Assembly (NCBI RefSeq): GCF_905220705.1
Contig: NZ_CAJNAT010000014.1
Span: forward strand, 114,989-178,988
Length of the DNA: 64,000 nucleotides
Direction of reading: 5' to 3'
Source of the DNA: Paraburkholderia domus
GTDB lineage: Bacteria; Pseudomonadota; Gammaproteobacteria; Burkholderiales; Burkholderiaceae
The notes under the pieces were generated by a model. The model did no database searches, was not told the DNA's origin, and was given only the letters and a program-made list of their open reading frames with translations. Shown piece by piece: positions 1-9,213 of the stretch (its first letter is position 1; each line of letters begins with the position of its first letter). The translations under genes and the position numbers were made by a program.

Positions 1-699
1 TTCATCTCCGCCCACGTCGATCTGATCCTGCTCAATGCGGCTGACCCGAAGGCGATCGAGCCGGCGGTGAGAAAGGCGCGCGCGGCCGGCATCGTGGTGG
101 TCGCCGTCGACGTGGCCGCGGCAGGCACGGACGCCACGGTGCAGACCAACAATGTCCAGGCTGGCGAACTGTCGTGCGGGTTCATCGCCAAAAAGCTTAA
201 CGGCCACGGCAATGTCGTCATCGAGAATGGCCCGCCGGTCTCCGCCGTGCTCGACCGCGTGAACGGCTGCAAATCGGTACTGGCCAAAAATCCCGGCATC
301 AAGATCCTCTCGGATGACCAGGACGCCAAGGGCTCGCGCGAAGGCGGCATGAACGCGATGCAGGGCTACCTGACGCGCTTTCCGAAACTCGACGCGGTCT
401 TCACCATCAATGACCCGCAGGCTGTGGGTAGCGATCTGGCCGCCAAACAGCTCCATCGCAAGGACATCGTGATCACGTCCGTGGACGGCGCGCCGGACAT
501 CGAAACTGCGCTCAGGAGCGACACCCTGGTACAGGCTTCCGCCAGCCAGGATCCGTGGGCCATGGCGCAAACGGCAGTGGGCATCGGCTACGGCATCATG
601 AACGGCAAGAAACCCGCCAATCCGACCGTCCTGCTGCCCTCGACCCTCGTGACACGTGACAACGTGAACACCTACAAGGGCTGGTCGTCGCCACGCTGA
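1..699 (+). CDS. Sugar ABC transporter periplasmic binding protein, 3' part
   Basis: The reading frame is open from the first base of the window to the stop at 697-699, so the 5' end lies outside; 232 residues are visible. The sequence fits the RbsB-like Peripla_BP_4 family: a lobe ending in VDLILLNAADPKAIEP, a hinge near VVVAVDVAA, then DAVFTINDPQAVGSD and VITSVDGAPD, the usual order for ribose- or xylose-type binding proteins. Such proteins deliver a sugar in the periplasm to an ABC permease. An internal GTG at 67 is not the real start, because homology continues upstream of it. The gene lies 31 bases before pgi in the same direction, so uptake and catabolism may be linked. The sugar cannot be named. 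Confidence 0.85.
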   Translation, partial: FISAHVDLILLNAADPKAIEPAVRKARAAGIVVVAVDVAAAGTDATVQTNNVQAGELSCGFIAKKLNGHGNVVIENGPPVSAVLDRVNGCKSVLAKNPGIKILSDDQDAKGSREGGMNAMQGYLTRFPKLDAVFTINDPQAVGSDLAAKQLHRKDIVITSVDGAPDIETALRSDTLVQASASQDPWAMAQTAVGIGYGIMNGKKPANPTVLLPSTLVTRDNVNTYKGWSSPR

Positions 700-730
700 A
701 GTTAAGCCGTCAACTACGCGCTGGATAAAC

Positions 731-2341
731 ATGTCAAACCTCACTCAGTCGCCCGCCTGGCGGGCGCTCGCCGAACATCGCGAGAGCATGGCGCACGCGT
801 CGATAGGCGATCTTTTTGCACAGGATAACGAACGTTTCCAGCGACTCTCACTGGAAGCCGCCGGCGTCTACGTCGACTACTCCAAGAACCTGATCACGAC
901 GGGCACGCTCGATCGCCTGAACGCGCTTGCGCGCCAGGCGGGCGTGGAAGAGCGACGTCGCGCCATGTTTGCTGGTGAGCGCATCAATACCACCGAGGAC
1001 CGGCCGGTGCTGCACGTCGCGCTGCGCGAGCGCACCGGCACGCCGATTCTGGTGGACGGCAAGGACGTCGTCCCGGAAGTGTCTGCGGTTCTTGCGAAGA
1101 TGGGGCGTTTTGTCGACGCCGTCCAGGAAGGCGCATGGCGCGGCTATACGGGCCGAGCGATCACCGACGTGGTCAACATCGGCATTGGCGGCTCGGATCT
1201 GGGCCCGCGCATGGTCTGCGAAGCTTTGAAACCGTATGCGTGCACAGGACTGACGATGCACTTCGTGTCCAATGTGGATGGCGCGGAAATTGCCGAAGTG
1301 CTGCAGGTCGTCGATCTCGAGACGACGCTCTTCGTGATTTCGTCGAAGACCTTCACCACACGGGAGACCCTGGCCAATGCACGCACCGCGCGCTGCTGGC
1401 TGTTAAGCACTGGCGCGCCCGAATCAGCCGTAGCGAAACACTTCGTTGCAGTCTCGACGCATGCTGAAGCGGTCGCAGCGTTCGGCATCGATCCTGACAA
1501 CATGTTCGAATTCTGGGACTGGGTGGGCGGCAGGTACTCGCTCTGGTCCGCCATCGGACTGCCCATTGCGCTCCAGATCGGCATGGACGCGTTCGAGGCG
1601 CTGCTGGCCGGTGCCCACGCGATGGACCGGCACTTTAGCGAAGCGCCCCTGGAGCGGAACCTGCCGGTCCTGCTTGCCTTGATCGGCATCTGGCACACCA
1701 ATTTCCTGGGGGCAACCAGTCACCTGATCGCCCCATACGACCAGTACCTGCACCGCCTCCCCGCGTATCTGCAGCAACTCGATATGGAAAGCAACGGCAA
1801 GTCCGTCACGCTGTCGGGCGAACGCGTCGACTATGCGACCGGGCCGGTCATCTGGGGAGAACCCGGCACCAACGGCCAGCATGCCTTTTTTCAGTTACTG
1901 CACCAGGGCAGCGCCGTGATTCCGGCGGACGTGATTGCCTGCATGCAGCCTCATCATCCGCTGGACGTTCATCACGACATCCTGCTCGCCAATTGCTTTG
2001 CCCAGACTGAGGCGCTGATGAACGGCTCGCAGGCTGCAAGTGAGCCGCACCGCACTTTCGACGGCAACCGCCCGACCAATACGATCCTCCTGGACAAGCT
2101 CGATCCGGCCTCGCTCGGCGCCCTGCTCGCGTTGTACGAACACAAGGTGTTCGTACAAGGGGTGATCTGGAACATCAATTCATTCGACCAATGGGGTGTG
2201 GAACTCGGCAAGCGGCTGGCCGTGACGATCGAGAGCGAAATCAACCAGCCGGGCGTGGTAAACGCCCACGACAGTTCCACCAACGGTCTGATCAACCGCT
2301 TCAAGCAGCGGCGCAAGCAACAGGCTGAATCGGCAATTTGA
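731..2341 (+). CDS. pgi: Glucose-6-phosphate isomerase
   Basis: Cytosolic enzyme interconverting glucose-6-phosphate and fructose-6-phosphate. The 536-residue product is normal length for bacterial Pgi. Family signatures are intact: VNIGIGGSDLGPRM near residues 148-161, FVISSKTFTTRETLANA with the phosphate-binding Ser/Thr residues, FWDWVGGRYSLWSAIGLP, the DMESNGK region with the catalytic Glu, GEPGTNGQHAFFQLLHQG with the catalytic His, and the C-terminal GVIWNINSFDQWGVELGK with the catalytic Lys. It sits in a run of same-strand carbohydrate genes (binding protein, pgi, PfkB kinase, zwf) with gaps of 5 to 31 bases, which argues for an operon feeding hexoses into the Entner-Doudoroff or pentose phosphate route. 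Confidence 0.97.
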   Translation: MSNLTQSPAWRALAEHRESMAHASIGDLFAQDNERFQRLSLEAAGVYVDYSKNLITTGTLDRLNALARQAGVEERRRAMFAGERINTTEDRPVLHVALRERTGTPILVDGKDVVPEVSAVLAKMGRFVDAVQEGAWRGYTGRAITDVVNIGIGGSDLGPRMVCEALKPYACTGLTMHFVSNVDGAEIAEVLQVVDLETTLFVISSKTFTTRETLANARTARCWLLSTGAPESAVAKHFVAVSTHAEAVAAFGIDPDNMFEFWDWVGGRYSLWSAIGLPIALQIGMDAFEALLAGAHAMDRHFSEAPLERNLPVLLALIGIWHTNFLGATSHLIAPYDQYLHRLPAYLQQLDMESNGKSVTLSGERVDYATGPVIWGEPGTNGQHAFFQLLHQGSAVIPADVIACMQPHHPLDVHHDILLANCFAQTEALMNGSQAASEPHRTFDGNRPTNTILLDKLDPASLGALLALYEHKVFVQGVIWNINSFDQWGVELGKRLAVTIESEINQPGVVNAHDSSTNGLINRFKQRRKQQAESAI

Positions 2342-2357
2342 GTCAATTGGAAAGACG

Positions 2358-3290
2358 ATGAACCTCCCCAAACTGATCGTGTTCGGCGAAGCGCTGACCG
2401 ACTTTATCCGCGAAGACCGCCAGCGCTGGCGCAGCACGCCTGGTGGCTCGTGCTGGAACGTTGCCCGCGTCGGCGCCCGTCTCGGCGTGCCCACCGGCTT
2501 CGCCGGCACCGTCAGCCACGACACCTTCGGCGACGAGTTGATGCAGCAAAGCGCGCGGGCTGGGCTCGACATGCGCTTCACCCGTCAGGTCGAGCGCGCG
2601 CCGTTTTTCGCCATGGTGGTCTCGAAGCATCCGCCGCAATATTTCTTTATCGGCGACAACAGCGCCGACCTCGCTTTCGATGTCAAAGCCATGCCCTCCG
2701 GCTGGCTGGAGGCGGCCCGGATCGTTCACTTCGGCTCGCTTAGCCTCGTCCGGCAGCCGCTCGCCGCGCACCTGCTGGAGATCGCAGAGGCCGCCCACGC
2801 CGCCGGCAAGCAGATCTCATTCGATCCAAACTACCGCGATCTGATGGCCGGCCCTGCCTATCGGAACACACTGCGCCGCATGGCCGGACTGGCCAGCTAT
2901 ATCAAGGTCTCCGACGAGGATCTGCGGGGCCTGTTCCCCGAACTGGACGAAGCCTCGGCTCTGGCCCAGCTTCGCGAATGGGCGCCGGCCGCGGCCATTC
3001 TCGTGACGCGTGGCGCCGCGGGCATGCAACTGTTCACGGCGCAGGAGGTGCTGTTTCAGCCGGCCTTCGCCGCCGAAGTAGTCGACACCGTCGGCTGCGG
3101 CGACGCCTGCGTCGGCGGATGGATGGCGAGCCTGCTCACCCGCCCCGATGCGCCACTGGCTTCCCATCTCCAGTTTTCCGCCGCCTGCGCAGCGGTAACG
3201 TGCGCGCAGCAAGGGGCCTATGCCCCGCGGTCGGACGATGTGACGGCGCTGCTCGGTTCCGAAAGTCCCAGTATCGATTTCCATCACTGA
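2358..3290 (+). CDS. PfkB-family sugar kinase (fructokinase-like)
   Basis: A 310-residue ribokinase/PfkB-fold kinase that would phosphorylate a sugar (probably fructose) with ATP in the cytosol. The N-terminal substrate-side motif GGSCWNVARVGARLG (residues about 31-45) and the C-terminal signature DTVGCGDACVGGW (about 241-253), containing the catalytic Asp, are both present. The second signature has Cys where most relatives have Ala or Gly (DTxGAGD), a mild variant. GGAAAG lies 4 bases before the ATG. The gene sits between pgi and zwf with 16- and 5-base gaps, so fructose-6-phosphate made here would pass directly through Pgi and Zwf. Substrate specificity is inferred from context only. Confidence 0.85.
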   Translation: MNLPKLIVFGEALTDFIREDRQRWRSTPGGSCWNVARVGARLGVPTGFAGTVSHDTFGDELMQQSARAGLDMRFTRQVERAPFFAMVVSKHPPQYFFIGDNSADLAFDVKAMPSGWLEAARIVHFGSLSLVRQPLAAHLLEIAEAAHAAGKQISFDPNYRDLMAGPAYRNTLRRMAGLASYIKVSDEDLRGLFPELDEASALAQLREWAPAAAILVTRGAAGMQLFTAQEVLFQPAFAAEVVDTVGCGDACVGGWMASLLTRPDAPLASHLQFSAACAAVTCAQQGAYAPRSDDVTALLGSESPSIDFHH

Positions 3291-3295
3291 CTGCC

Positions 3296-4777
3296 ATGAC
3301 GAAACCTTCTCCCCGCGAGCTGGACCACCCCCCATTCGCCTTCGTCCTGTTCGGCGGAACGGGCGATCTGGCGATGCGCAAGATCTTGCCCGCGCTTTAT
3401 GCGGCGCACCGCGACGGCCTGCTCGCGCCAGATGGCAGAATCGTCTCCGTCGCGCAGACGGCACTGGATACCGGCAGCTATCTGCGATGGGTCGACGAGC
3501 ACGTGAAGCCCCACATCCCGGGAACAGCGATCGACGATTCAGTGTGGCGAAGCTTTCGCGAGCGCATCGCCTACGTCGCGCTCGACGCCAGTCAGCCCGA
3601 AGCCTTCTTCTCGCTGGGCGATACGCTCGGCGCGGGACACGGCAGACGCATTTTCTATCTGGCAACCGGGCCTGCGCTGTTCGTGCCGATCTGCCGCGCC
3701 CTGGCGTCGGCTGGGCTCACCGAAGGCTCCCGCGTCGTTCTGGAAAAACCGCTTGGCTACGATCTGGAATCGTCCAACGCGATCAACGATGCAGTCGGCC
3801 AGATCTTCAAAGAAGACCAGATCTACCGGATCGATCACTACCTCGGCAAGGAAGCGGTACAAAACCTGCTCGCGCTGCGCTTTGGTAATTCGTTGTTCGA
3901 ACCATTGTGGCGCCGCGAATGGGTCGAGAGCATTCAGATCACCGTAGCCGAGGAACTGGGTGTCGAAGGCCGCGGCAACTTCTACGACCAGACGGGTGCG
4001 CTGCGCGATATGGTGCAGAACCATCTGCTGCAACTGCTCTCCATTATCGCGATGGAGCCGCCGCAGTCGATGGACGCGGATGCGGTGCGTGACGAGAAGC
4101 TGCGCGTGCTGCGGGCGCTCAAACCGGTGCTGGGCGAGGAAATCAGGCAAAGCGTGGTCCGCGGCCAATACCACGCTGGCGCCATCAAGGACACAACGGT
4201 ATCCGCTTATCACGCAGAGCCCGGTGTCCGGCAAGGCAGTACGACCGAGACTTTCGTCGCGTTGAAAGTGGAGGTGGAAAACTGGCGCTGGGCCGGTGTG
4301 CCGTTTTTTCTACGCACCGGCAAGCGGCTCGCGGGCCGTATTGCCGAGATTGTCGTCAACTTCAAGCCAGTGCCGCACTCCGCGTTGGGAGCAATGGCCT
4401 TGCGTCCCGGTTCGAACCGGCTGACGATCCGTTTGCAGCCGAACGAATCGATTCGGCTCAGTGCGCTTGCCAAGCAGCCTGGCATGGGAATGACCCTGCA
4501 AGGCGTGCATCTCGATCTCGCCTTCGATCAATTCTTCCAGCAAGGCCGCATGGAGGCCTATCAGCGTCTGTTGCTCGATGTAATAGCGGGGCGGCTCGCC
4601 CTCTTCGTGCGGCGCGACGAACAGGAGGCGGCATGGCGCTGGGTCGCGCCGATCATCGAAGACTGGGCCACGCAGGGAAACCTTCCGAAACCTTACGCGT
4701 CCGGTACGTGGGGCCCGGCGGCGGCCAGCGCGCTGCTCGCGCGGCACAACACCTGCTGGCAGGAAGAAGAAAACTGA
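3296..4777 (+). CDS. zwf: Glucose-6-phosphate 1-dehydrogenase
   Basis: Oxidises glucose-6-phosphate to 6-phosphogluconolactone with NADP or NAD, the entry step to the pentose phosphate and Entner-Doudoroff pathways. The product is 493 residues. The nucleotide-binding start FVLFGGTGDLAMRKI (about residues 15-29) and the active-site signature RIDHYLGKEAVQN with the catalytic His are complete. The frame stays open upstream to 2978, inside the kinase gene in another frame, but homology begins at the ATG at 3296, five bases after the kinase stop, so this start is chosen. The C-terminal half (GVPFFLRTGKRL, DLAFDQFFQQG) is also typical. No lactonase or phosphogluconate dehydratase is in the window. 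Confidence 0.97.
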   Translation: MTKPSPRELDHPPFAFVLFGGTGDLAMRKILPALYAAHRDGLLAPDGRIVSVAQTALDTGSYLRWVDEHVKPHIPGTAIDDSVWRSFRERIAYVALDASQPEAFFSLGDTLGAGHGRRIFYLATGPALFVPICRALASAGLTEGSRVVLEKPLGYDLESSNAINDAVGQIFKEDQIYRIDHYLGKEAVQNLLALRFGNSLFEPLWRREWVESIQITVAEELGVEGRGNFYDQTGALRDMVQNHLLQLLSIIAMEPPQSMDADAVRDEKLRVLRALKPVLGEEIRQSVVRGQYHAGAIKDTTVSAYHAEPGVRQGSTTETFVALKVEVENWRWAGVPFFLRTGKRLAGRIAEIVVNFKPVPHSALGAMALRPGSNRLTIRLQPNESIRLSALAKQPGMGMTLQGVHLDLAFDQFFQQGRMEAYQRLLLDVIAGRLALFVRRDEQEAAWRWVAPIIEDWATQGNLPKPYASGTWGPAAASALLARHNTCWQEEEN

Positions 4778-4952
4778 GCACCGACTGGACTTTTCGTGGC
4801 TGAGATCGCTCAGGCGCCCCTCGGCCACGAGCACTCGATCAACCAGATCATGACGCGCTTATTCCGTAGTACGAGCTATACGGCATGACGCGCCGCTCTC
4901 GGCCCGGGCAACGAAGTGCGGCGCCATACCATTTTCTTTTAAGAAGACAACA

Positions 4953-5981
4953 ATGAATGAAATCTGGCACCTTGAATGGCCTCATGGCTCCCTTGACGTT
5001 CACGCCAGAGGCGGGATGCTCAGCGGCGTTTCGCTAACGAGCGGCAGCCGGCACGTCCAGCCGTTTTACGAAGCCCCGTGGCTCGCCGACGGGACGCCCG
5101 AACAGGCGGGACTACTCGGCCAGCTCAGAAGCGAATTTCCATGCGTTCCTTTTGGGGTGCCGTATTCTCCGGAAACCGTCGTGGAAAGCTGGCAGGAGAG
5201 TCTCGCCACGTCAGTCGACAAAGATGATCACCCGTTAGATGCGAGCGACGACCTGCTGCATGGTTATGCCTGTGTGGGTGAATGGTCACTCGTGCGACAG
5301 ACAGATCTCGCGATCGAGATCGCGCTCGAGTATCCGTCCACCTCGTCGATTGCTCGCGTTGTCCGCGCGATTCGCGCCGACCCCGATGGCCCCGCAATCG
5401 ACTTCTCCGTAACGGTTGAGGCTCGCCAGAAGACGCGCCGTCCGATTGGCCTGCACCCCAATCTTGCGCTGCCGTCGATGACCGGAGCGCTCCAGATCTA
5501 CCCGGGCACGTTTCGCTTTGGTGTCGTTCACCCGGCCGGCCCCGAACCAGGTGTGTCTCGTGCCGACCCGGGCGCGGTCTTCGACAAACTCGATAACGTA
5601 CCGCTGCATGCCGGAGGAACAGCCGCGTTTGATCGTTTTCCTCTCGCTCACGATACGGAGGAAATCATTCAGCTCTGCGGAGTCGACGGGTCCGTCATCC
5701 TGACGAATGACGAGTCCCGGGTTGCATATCGGCTGACCTGGGACGCCTCCGTACTCCCATCGCTTCTGCTGTGGATCAGCAATCGCGGCCGCACCCACAG
5801 CCCCTGGAACGGCCGCAACCTCTGCCTGGGCGTCGAGCCGGTGGCGAGCGCGTTTGAACTCGGCTGTCGTCCCTCGCTCGCGGCGAACCCGATCAATGCA
5901 AGAGAGGTTCCAACCGCGATATCGCTCAATCCGGATCAGCCGGTTGAAATTGCTTACCGATTCGAGGTCGTGACCCAATGA
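4953..5981 (+). CDS. Aldose 1-epimerase-like protein
   Basis: A 342-residue protein that looks like the galactose mutarotase fold: repeated beta-rich segments, a GLHPNLALP segment (about residue 168), and a late CLGVEPVASAFELG block like the sugar-contacting region of epimerases. Members interconvert alpha and beta anomers of sugars or act on modified sugars. It is separated from zwf by 175 bases, so it may have its own promoter. I cannot identify the catalytic His/Glu pair with confidence, so a non-mutarotase function is possible. The surroundings (pgi, zwf, gapN) support a role in carbohydrate metabolism. Confidence 0.6.
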   Translation: MNEIWHLEWPHGSLDVHARGGMLSGVSLTSGSRHVQPFYEAPWLADGTPEQAGLLGQLRSEFPCVPFGVPYSPETVVESWQESLATSVDKDDHPLDASDDLLHGYACVGEWSLVRQTDLAIEIALEYPSTSSIARVVRAIRADPDGPAIDFSVTVEARQKTRRPIGLHPNLALPSMTGALQIYPGTFRFGVVHPAGPEPGVSRADPGAVFDKLDNVPLHAGGTAAFDRFPLAHDTEEIIQLCGVDGSVILTNDESRVAYRLTWDASVLPSLLLWISNRGRTHSPWNGRNLCLGVEPVASAFELGCRPSLAANPINAREVPTAISLNPDQPVEIAYRFEVVTQ

Positions 5982-6192
5982 ATGCGAGCCATGCATGTGC
6001 GGGGGTGCCGGCTGCCTGAACCCGCGCCAGGCGTGTCTGGCGGAATTCAGCCGCGTTTTTCAGCACTTCGTGCGCGCGCATGCTCCTTGACCGAAACCAG
6101 CGCCAACCTGCACGTTGCGCTTTACGCAGCGCGCCTTGAACGTTTTGATTCGCCACGACTGCCTTAATGTCACCCCCTCCTTCGGAGACCTC

Positions 6193-7830
6193 ATGACGAC
6201 CGACCACAATTCGCGACTCGCCCAGCACTTCCCTACGCCCGACGAGATTCCGGCGGAACGCTGTCTCACCACTCCGGTTCACCAGCGCGGTTTCCTGATC
6301 GGCGGCCAGATGCTCGTATGGGACGGCCCCTGTAAAACCGTGCTGTCGCCAGTCTGCACCCGCGACCCGGCGACCGGTGACGTGAGCCAGGTCGCGATTG
6401 GCAGCTACCCGCTGATGGGCGAGGCGCAGAGCGACGCGGCTCTGGATGCCGCGGTCGCCGCGTACGACAACGGCCGGGGCCAATGGCCGACGATGACCGT
6501 CGCCAGCCGTATCGCCTGTATGCAAACGTTCGTGAGAGGCATGGTCGAGCGCCGCGAGGCGATCGTGAACCTCCTCATGTGGGAAATCGGCAAGAGCCTC
6601 GCCGACTCGCGCAAGGAATTCGACCGCACCATCGAGTACATCCAGGCCACGATCGAGGCCCTGAAGGACATGGACAACGGCCATTCGCGCTTCATGGTGG
6701 TCGAGGGCACCATTGGCCAGGTCCGCCGCACGCCGCTAGGCGTGGTGCTGTGCATGGGGCCCTACAACTATCCGCTAAACGAAACGTTCTGCACGCTGAT
6801 CCCGGCGTTGCTCATGGGCAATACGGTGGTCCTCAAGCCACCACAATATGGCACCCTGCTGTTCGAGCCGCTGCTCGACGTGTTTCGGGATGCGTTCCCG
6901 CCCGGCGTGGTCAACACCATCTACGCACCGGGTCAACTGGTGGTGCCGCGCATGCTGGCCTCGGGCAAGGTCAACGTGCTGGCATTGATCGGCTCGAGCC
7001 GCGTGGCAGACCATCTGAAAAAGCAGCACCCCAAATCTCACCGCCTGCGTGCCGTGCTGGGACTGGACGCGAAGAATGCGGCCATCGTGCTGCCCGACGC
7101 TGACCTGGATCTCGCCGTCAAGGAGTGCCTGCTCGGCGCACTGTCGTTCAATGGGCAGCGCTGCACGGCCCTCAAGATGCTGATCGTGCACAGCAGTATC
7201 GTCGACGCGTTCCTTGAACGCTTCACGGCTGAACTGGCGCGGCTCAAGATGGGCATGCCCTGGGAGGCCGGCGTGCAGATCACCCCGCTGCCCGGGCCGC
7301 ATCGCACCGCCTACATGACGGAAGCGATCGAAGATGCCAGGGCCAAGGGTGCGCGCGTCGTCAACGAGGGCGGCGGCGCCTTTTGCGACACGCTGTTCAA
7401 CCCTGCTGTCGTCTACCCCGTGAAGGAGGGGATGACGTTGTACCGCGAGGAGCAGTTCGGTCCGGTCGTCCCGGTGATGAGCTTCGACGCCGTGGAAGAG
7501 GCACTTGACTACGTGATCACCTCGGATCACGGGCAACAGGTAAGCATCTTCGGAACCGACGCCGCGCAGATCGGTGCGCTGGTGGATCCGCTGGCCAACC
7601 AGGTCTGCCGCGTGAACATTAACTGCCAGTGTCAGCGCGGGCCGGACGTGTTCCCGTTCGCCGGGCGCAAGGATTCCGCCGAGGGCACGCTGTCGGTCAG
7701 CGACGCGCTGCGCGCGTTCTCGATCCGCTCGATGGTGGCCACGAAACAGACCGAGCCGAACAAGGAACTGCTCAATACCATCGTGCGCGAGCATCAATCA
7801 AAGTTCATCAATACAGACTTTATCCTTTGA
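6193..7830 (+). CDS. gapN: NADP-dependent glyceraldehyde-3-phosphate dehydrogenase (non-phosphorylating), ALDH superfamily
   Basis: A 545-residue aldehyde dehydrogenase. It carries GVVLCMGPYNYPLNET (cofactor and active-site Asn region), VVLKPPQYG, and the catalytic cysteine block SFNGQRCTALKML. The PYNYPLNE form and NCQCQRGPD near the C-terminus fit the GapN group, which oxidises glyceraldehyde-3-phosphate directly to 3-phosphoglycerate with NADP, bypassing substrate-level ATP formation. The frame opens earlier (6115), but the ATG at 6193 has a CGGAG ribosome site 5 bases upstream and gives the family N-terminus. It is followed 11 bases later by the broken pyruvate kinase gene, so the ancestral cluster was a lower-glycolysis unit. 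Confidence 0.88.
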   Translation: MTTDHNSRLAQHFPTPDEIPAERCLTTPVHQRGFLIGGQMLVWDGPCKTVLSPVCTRDPATGDVSQVAIGSYPLMGEAQSDAALDAAVAAYDNGRGQWPTMTVASRIACMQTFVRGMVERREAIVNLLMWEIGKSLADSRKEFDRTIEYIQATIEALKDMDNGHSRFMVVEGTIGQVRRTPLGVVLCMGPYNYPLNETFCTLIPALLMGNTVVLKPPQYGTLLFEPLLDVFRDAFPPGVVNTIYAPGQLVVPRMLASGKVNVLALIGSSRVADHLKKQHPKSHRLRAVLGLDAKNAAIVLPDADLDLAVKECLLGALSFNGQRCTALKMLIVHSSIVDAFLERFTAELARLKMGMPWEAGVQITPLPGPHRTAYMTEAIEDARAKGARVVNEGGGAFCDTLFNPAVVYPVKEGMTLYREEQFGPVVPVMSFDAVEEALDYVITSDHGQQVSIFGTDAAQIGALVDPLANQVCRVNINCQCQRGPDVFPFAGRKDSAEGTLSVSDALRAFSIRSMVATKQTEPNKELLNTIVREHQSKFINTDFIL

Positions 7831-7841
7831 GCGGAACGAAT

Positions 7842-8095
7842 ATGATGCGTCGAAAACGTAACGCCAGGATCGTCGCTACACTCGGGCCATCGAGCTCCGA
7901 CCTGACCACGGTGCGCGCCCTCTTCGACGCCGGGGCCGACGTGTTCCGGCTTAACTTCAGCCACGGTACGCACCCCCCGGCGCCAGGAGCGGCTCGAGAT
8001 CATCCGCGGCTTGGAGCGGGACACCGGGCGGCCCATCGACGTGCCGCTCGATCTCCAGGGCCCGAAGCTGCGCCTCGAGTTCCGCACTCAAGGAA
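7842..8095 (+). pseudogene. Pyruvate kinase N-terminal fragment, frameshifted
   Basis: From the ATG at 7842 the frame gives the classic pyruvate kinase start (RIVATLGPSSS, then GADVFRLNFSHGTH). Around 7970-7985, in a run of C residues, the frame breaks. The next frame continues as RLEIIRGLERDTGRPIDVPL and DLQGPKLRLEFRTQG, also pyruvate kinase. Homology stops near 8095, so about 85 of the usual 470-480 residues remain and the barrel active site is absent. This is a truncated, frameshifted relic directly downstream of gapN. A functional pyk must lie elsewhere. Confidence 0.85.
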
Positions 8096-8198
8096 TAACC
8101 GCTTACGGGCGAAGCTCCAACGCAATGCACCCTTCGAGATGCGCGCTTAGACCAGCGACGTTTGCCAACAGGCATTCGACTCGCATGAAGGTAGTGGT

Positions 8199-8453
8199 CT
8201 ACGATGGCTCTTCGCCCCGAACCGGGGAAGGGAGAGACTCAAGCAGTCTCACAAGCCTTGCCTGCTGCTGCGCAGTCAGCCCTCGTGTAGCACTCACCTG
8301 CTGAACACGTGTGCGCCAGTAGGTCCGGCTGAACAGTGAATCTGCGCCGTCGGCTGACAGGATCCGTTCGAGATGTGAAATCGCATCCTCGGCAGTTCGG
8401 GGCGTATAAGGGCTCTCCATGTCTCCGGGCCCTTTTTTGATTGTTGTTTTCAT
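8199..8453 (-). CDS. Small hypothetical protein, YWR family copy 1
   Basis: An 84-residue soluble protein of unknown function. The second half has the pattern YWRTRVQQVSATRGLTAQQQ followed by a leucine-rich LVRLLESL. The same pattern (YWRGRLHKLLDATHLTPAQ, then LDRLLLEL) occurs in the protein at 12008-12331, so the two are probably paralogues. The middle segment (ISHLERILS) is predicted helical. There are no cysteines or membrane segments. The ATG at 8453 follows GAGAAGTGG. The neighbours are other small genes on the same strand near phaB. Confidence 0.55.
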   Translation of the reverse strand: MKTTIKKGPGDMESPYTPRTAEDAISHLERILSADGADSLFSRTYWRTRVQQVSATRGLTAQQQARLVRLLESLPSPVRGEEPS

Positions 8454-8638
8454 CCACTTCTCTCGTGTGCTGCGGTTACCGACTAAGTCCGGTCCGTTCG
8501 TCAGGCTTCAGTTGAGCCTGTCCCTGCAAAATGCGGGCGTACCCTCGCTGAACAGCGCCCATGCGCACCCCGGAACCGCGACGCGCCCCGGCCGACGCCT
8601 AGATGCGACCCGTTGCACGCATACGGCACCGGGAATGT

Positions 8639-8905
8639 TTAGCAAAGCTCTGCGGTGGCCACCCACGTCATCTTTTCGAACTGCCGGAGAACGGTGTTCA
8701 GCGACCCGGAGAACGTTTCAGCAAACCATATCGTTATGTCCTCAGAACCGCGTTCGCTGTTGGTCACAATCTGGACGCGCTCGATGTCACGGGCGACCGG
8801 CATCAGCACCTGCCAGACCGCGGCGACCCGCATGCCGCCGCTCCTCGTACGAACCGTGATCTGATGGCCTGTGGCCTTTAATAGCCCGGCAATTTCCGGT
8901 GTCAT
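8639..8905 (-). CDS. Hypothetical protein, 88 residues
   Basis: Short protein beginning MTPEIAGLLKATGHQITV. The ATG at 8905 is chosen because GAGAGGG lies about 7 bases upstream; a longer in-frame start at 8989 would overlap the next gene. The sequence alternates strands and helices (ITVRTRSGGMRVAAVWQVLM, then VQIVTNSERGSEDITIWF), suggesting a compact mixed alpha/beta fold. There is no signal peptide or membrane segment. I do not recognise the family. It reads in the same direction as the small membrane protein 53 bases upstream. Confidence 0.5.
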   Translation of the reverse strand: MTPEIAGLLKATGHQITVRTRSGGMRVAAVWQVLMPVARDIERVQIVTNSERGSEDITIWFAETFSGSLNTVLRQFEKMTWVATAELC

Positions 8906-8958
8906 CCTCCAGCCCTCTCTCTGATGTGTTTGTCTTGTCATCCGCACGGGCGGTGCGA

Positions 8959-9117
8959 TCACATTCGCCCACGCGTTTGATGCCACCACTCATGACGATT
9001 CAAGTGTCGTAGCAGTCTTGCCCGTCTCCGCTCACGGCGATAGTGACCAATCATCATGAGCAGCGCGATACTGAGGGCCGAGCCCCCGATGATCAGGCCC
9101 ATCCAGGTTTCACTCAT
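8959..9117 (-). CDS. Small single-span membrane protein (HYRRE family, copy 1)
   Basis: A 52-residue protein: about 5 polar residues, one hydrophobic span (MGLIIGGSALSIALLMMIG), then a strongly basic tail beginning HYRRERRRARLLRHL and ending with WWHQTR. The start at 9117 is preceded by AGGAGAGGAATGTGTC. The positive-inside rule puts the tail in the cytoplasm. The gene at 12543-12701 has the same length, with HYRRE at the same position (25-29), and the gene at 28620-28781 has a similar span and an LRH...WWxxTR tail, so this is a repeated family in the window. Function unknown. Confidence 0.6.
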   Translation of the reverse strand: MSETWMGLIIGGSALSIALLMMIGHYRRERRRARLLRHLNRHEWWHQTRGRM

Positions 9118-9166
9118 GACACATTCCTCTCCTGGAAGCACAGGGGTGTTGCGTGAATGGTTCACG

Positions 9167-9196
9167 CCGGTTCGTGCGGTGCCCCACGCGAACCGG
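9167..9196 (-). terminator. Inverted repeat after phaB, possible terminator
   Basis: CCGGTTCG and CGAACCGG (8 bp) flank a 14-base loop just downstream of the phaB stop on the minus strand. There is no clear U tract, so factor-independent termination is uncertain. Confidence 0.35.
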
Positions 9197-9213
9197 CCGG
9201 TGCGCGCGTCGAG

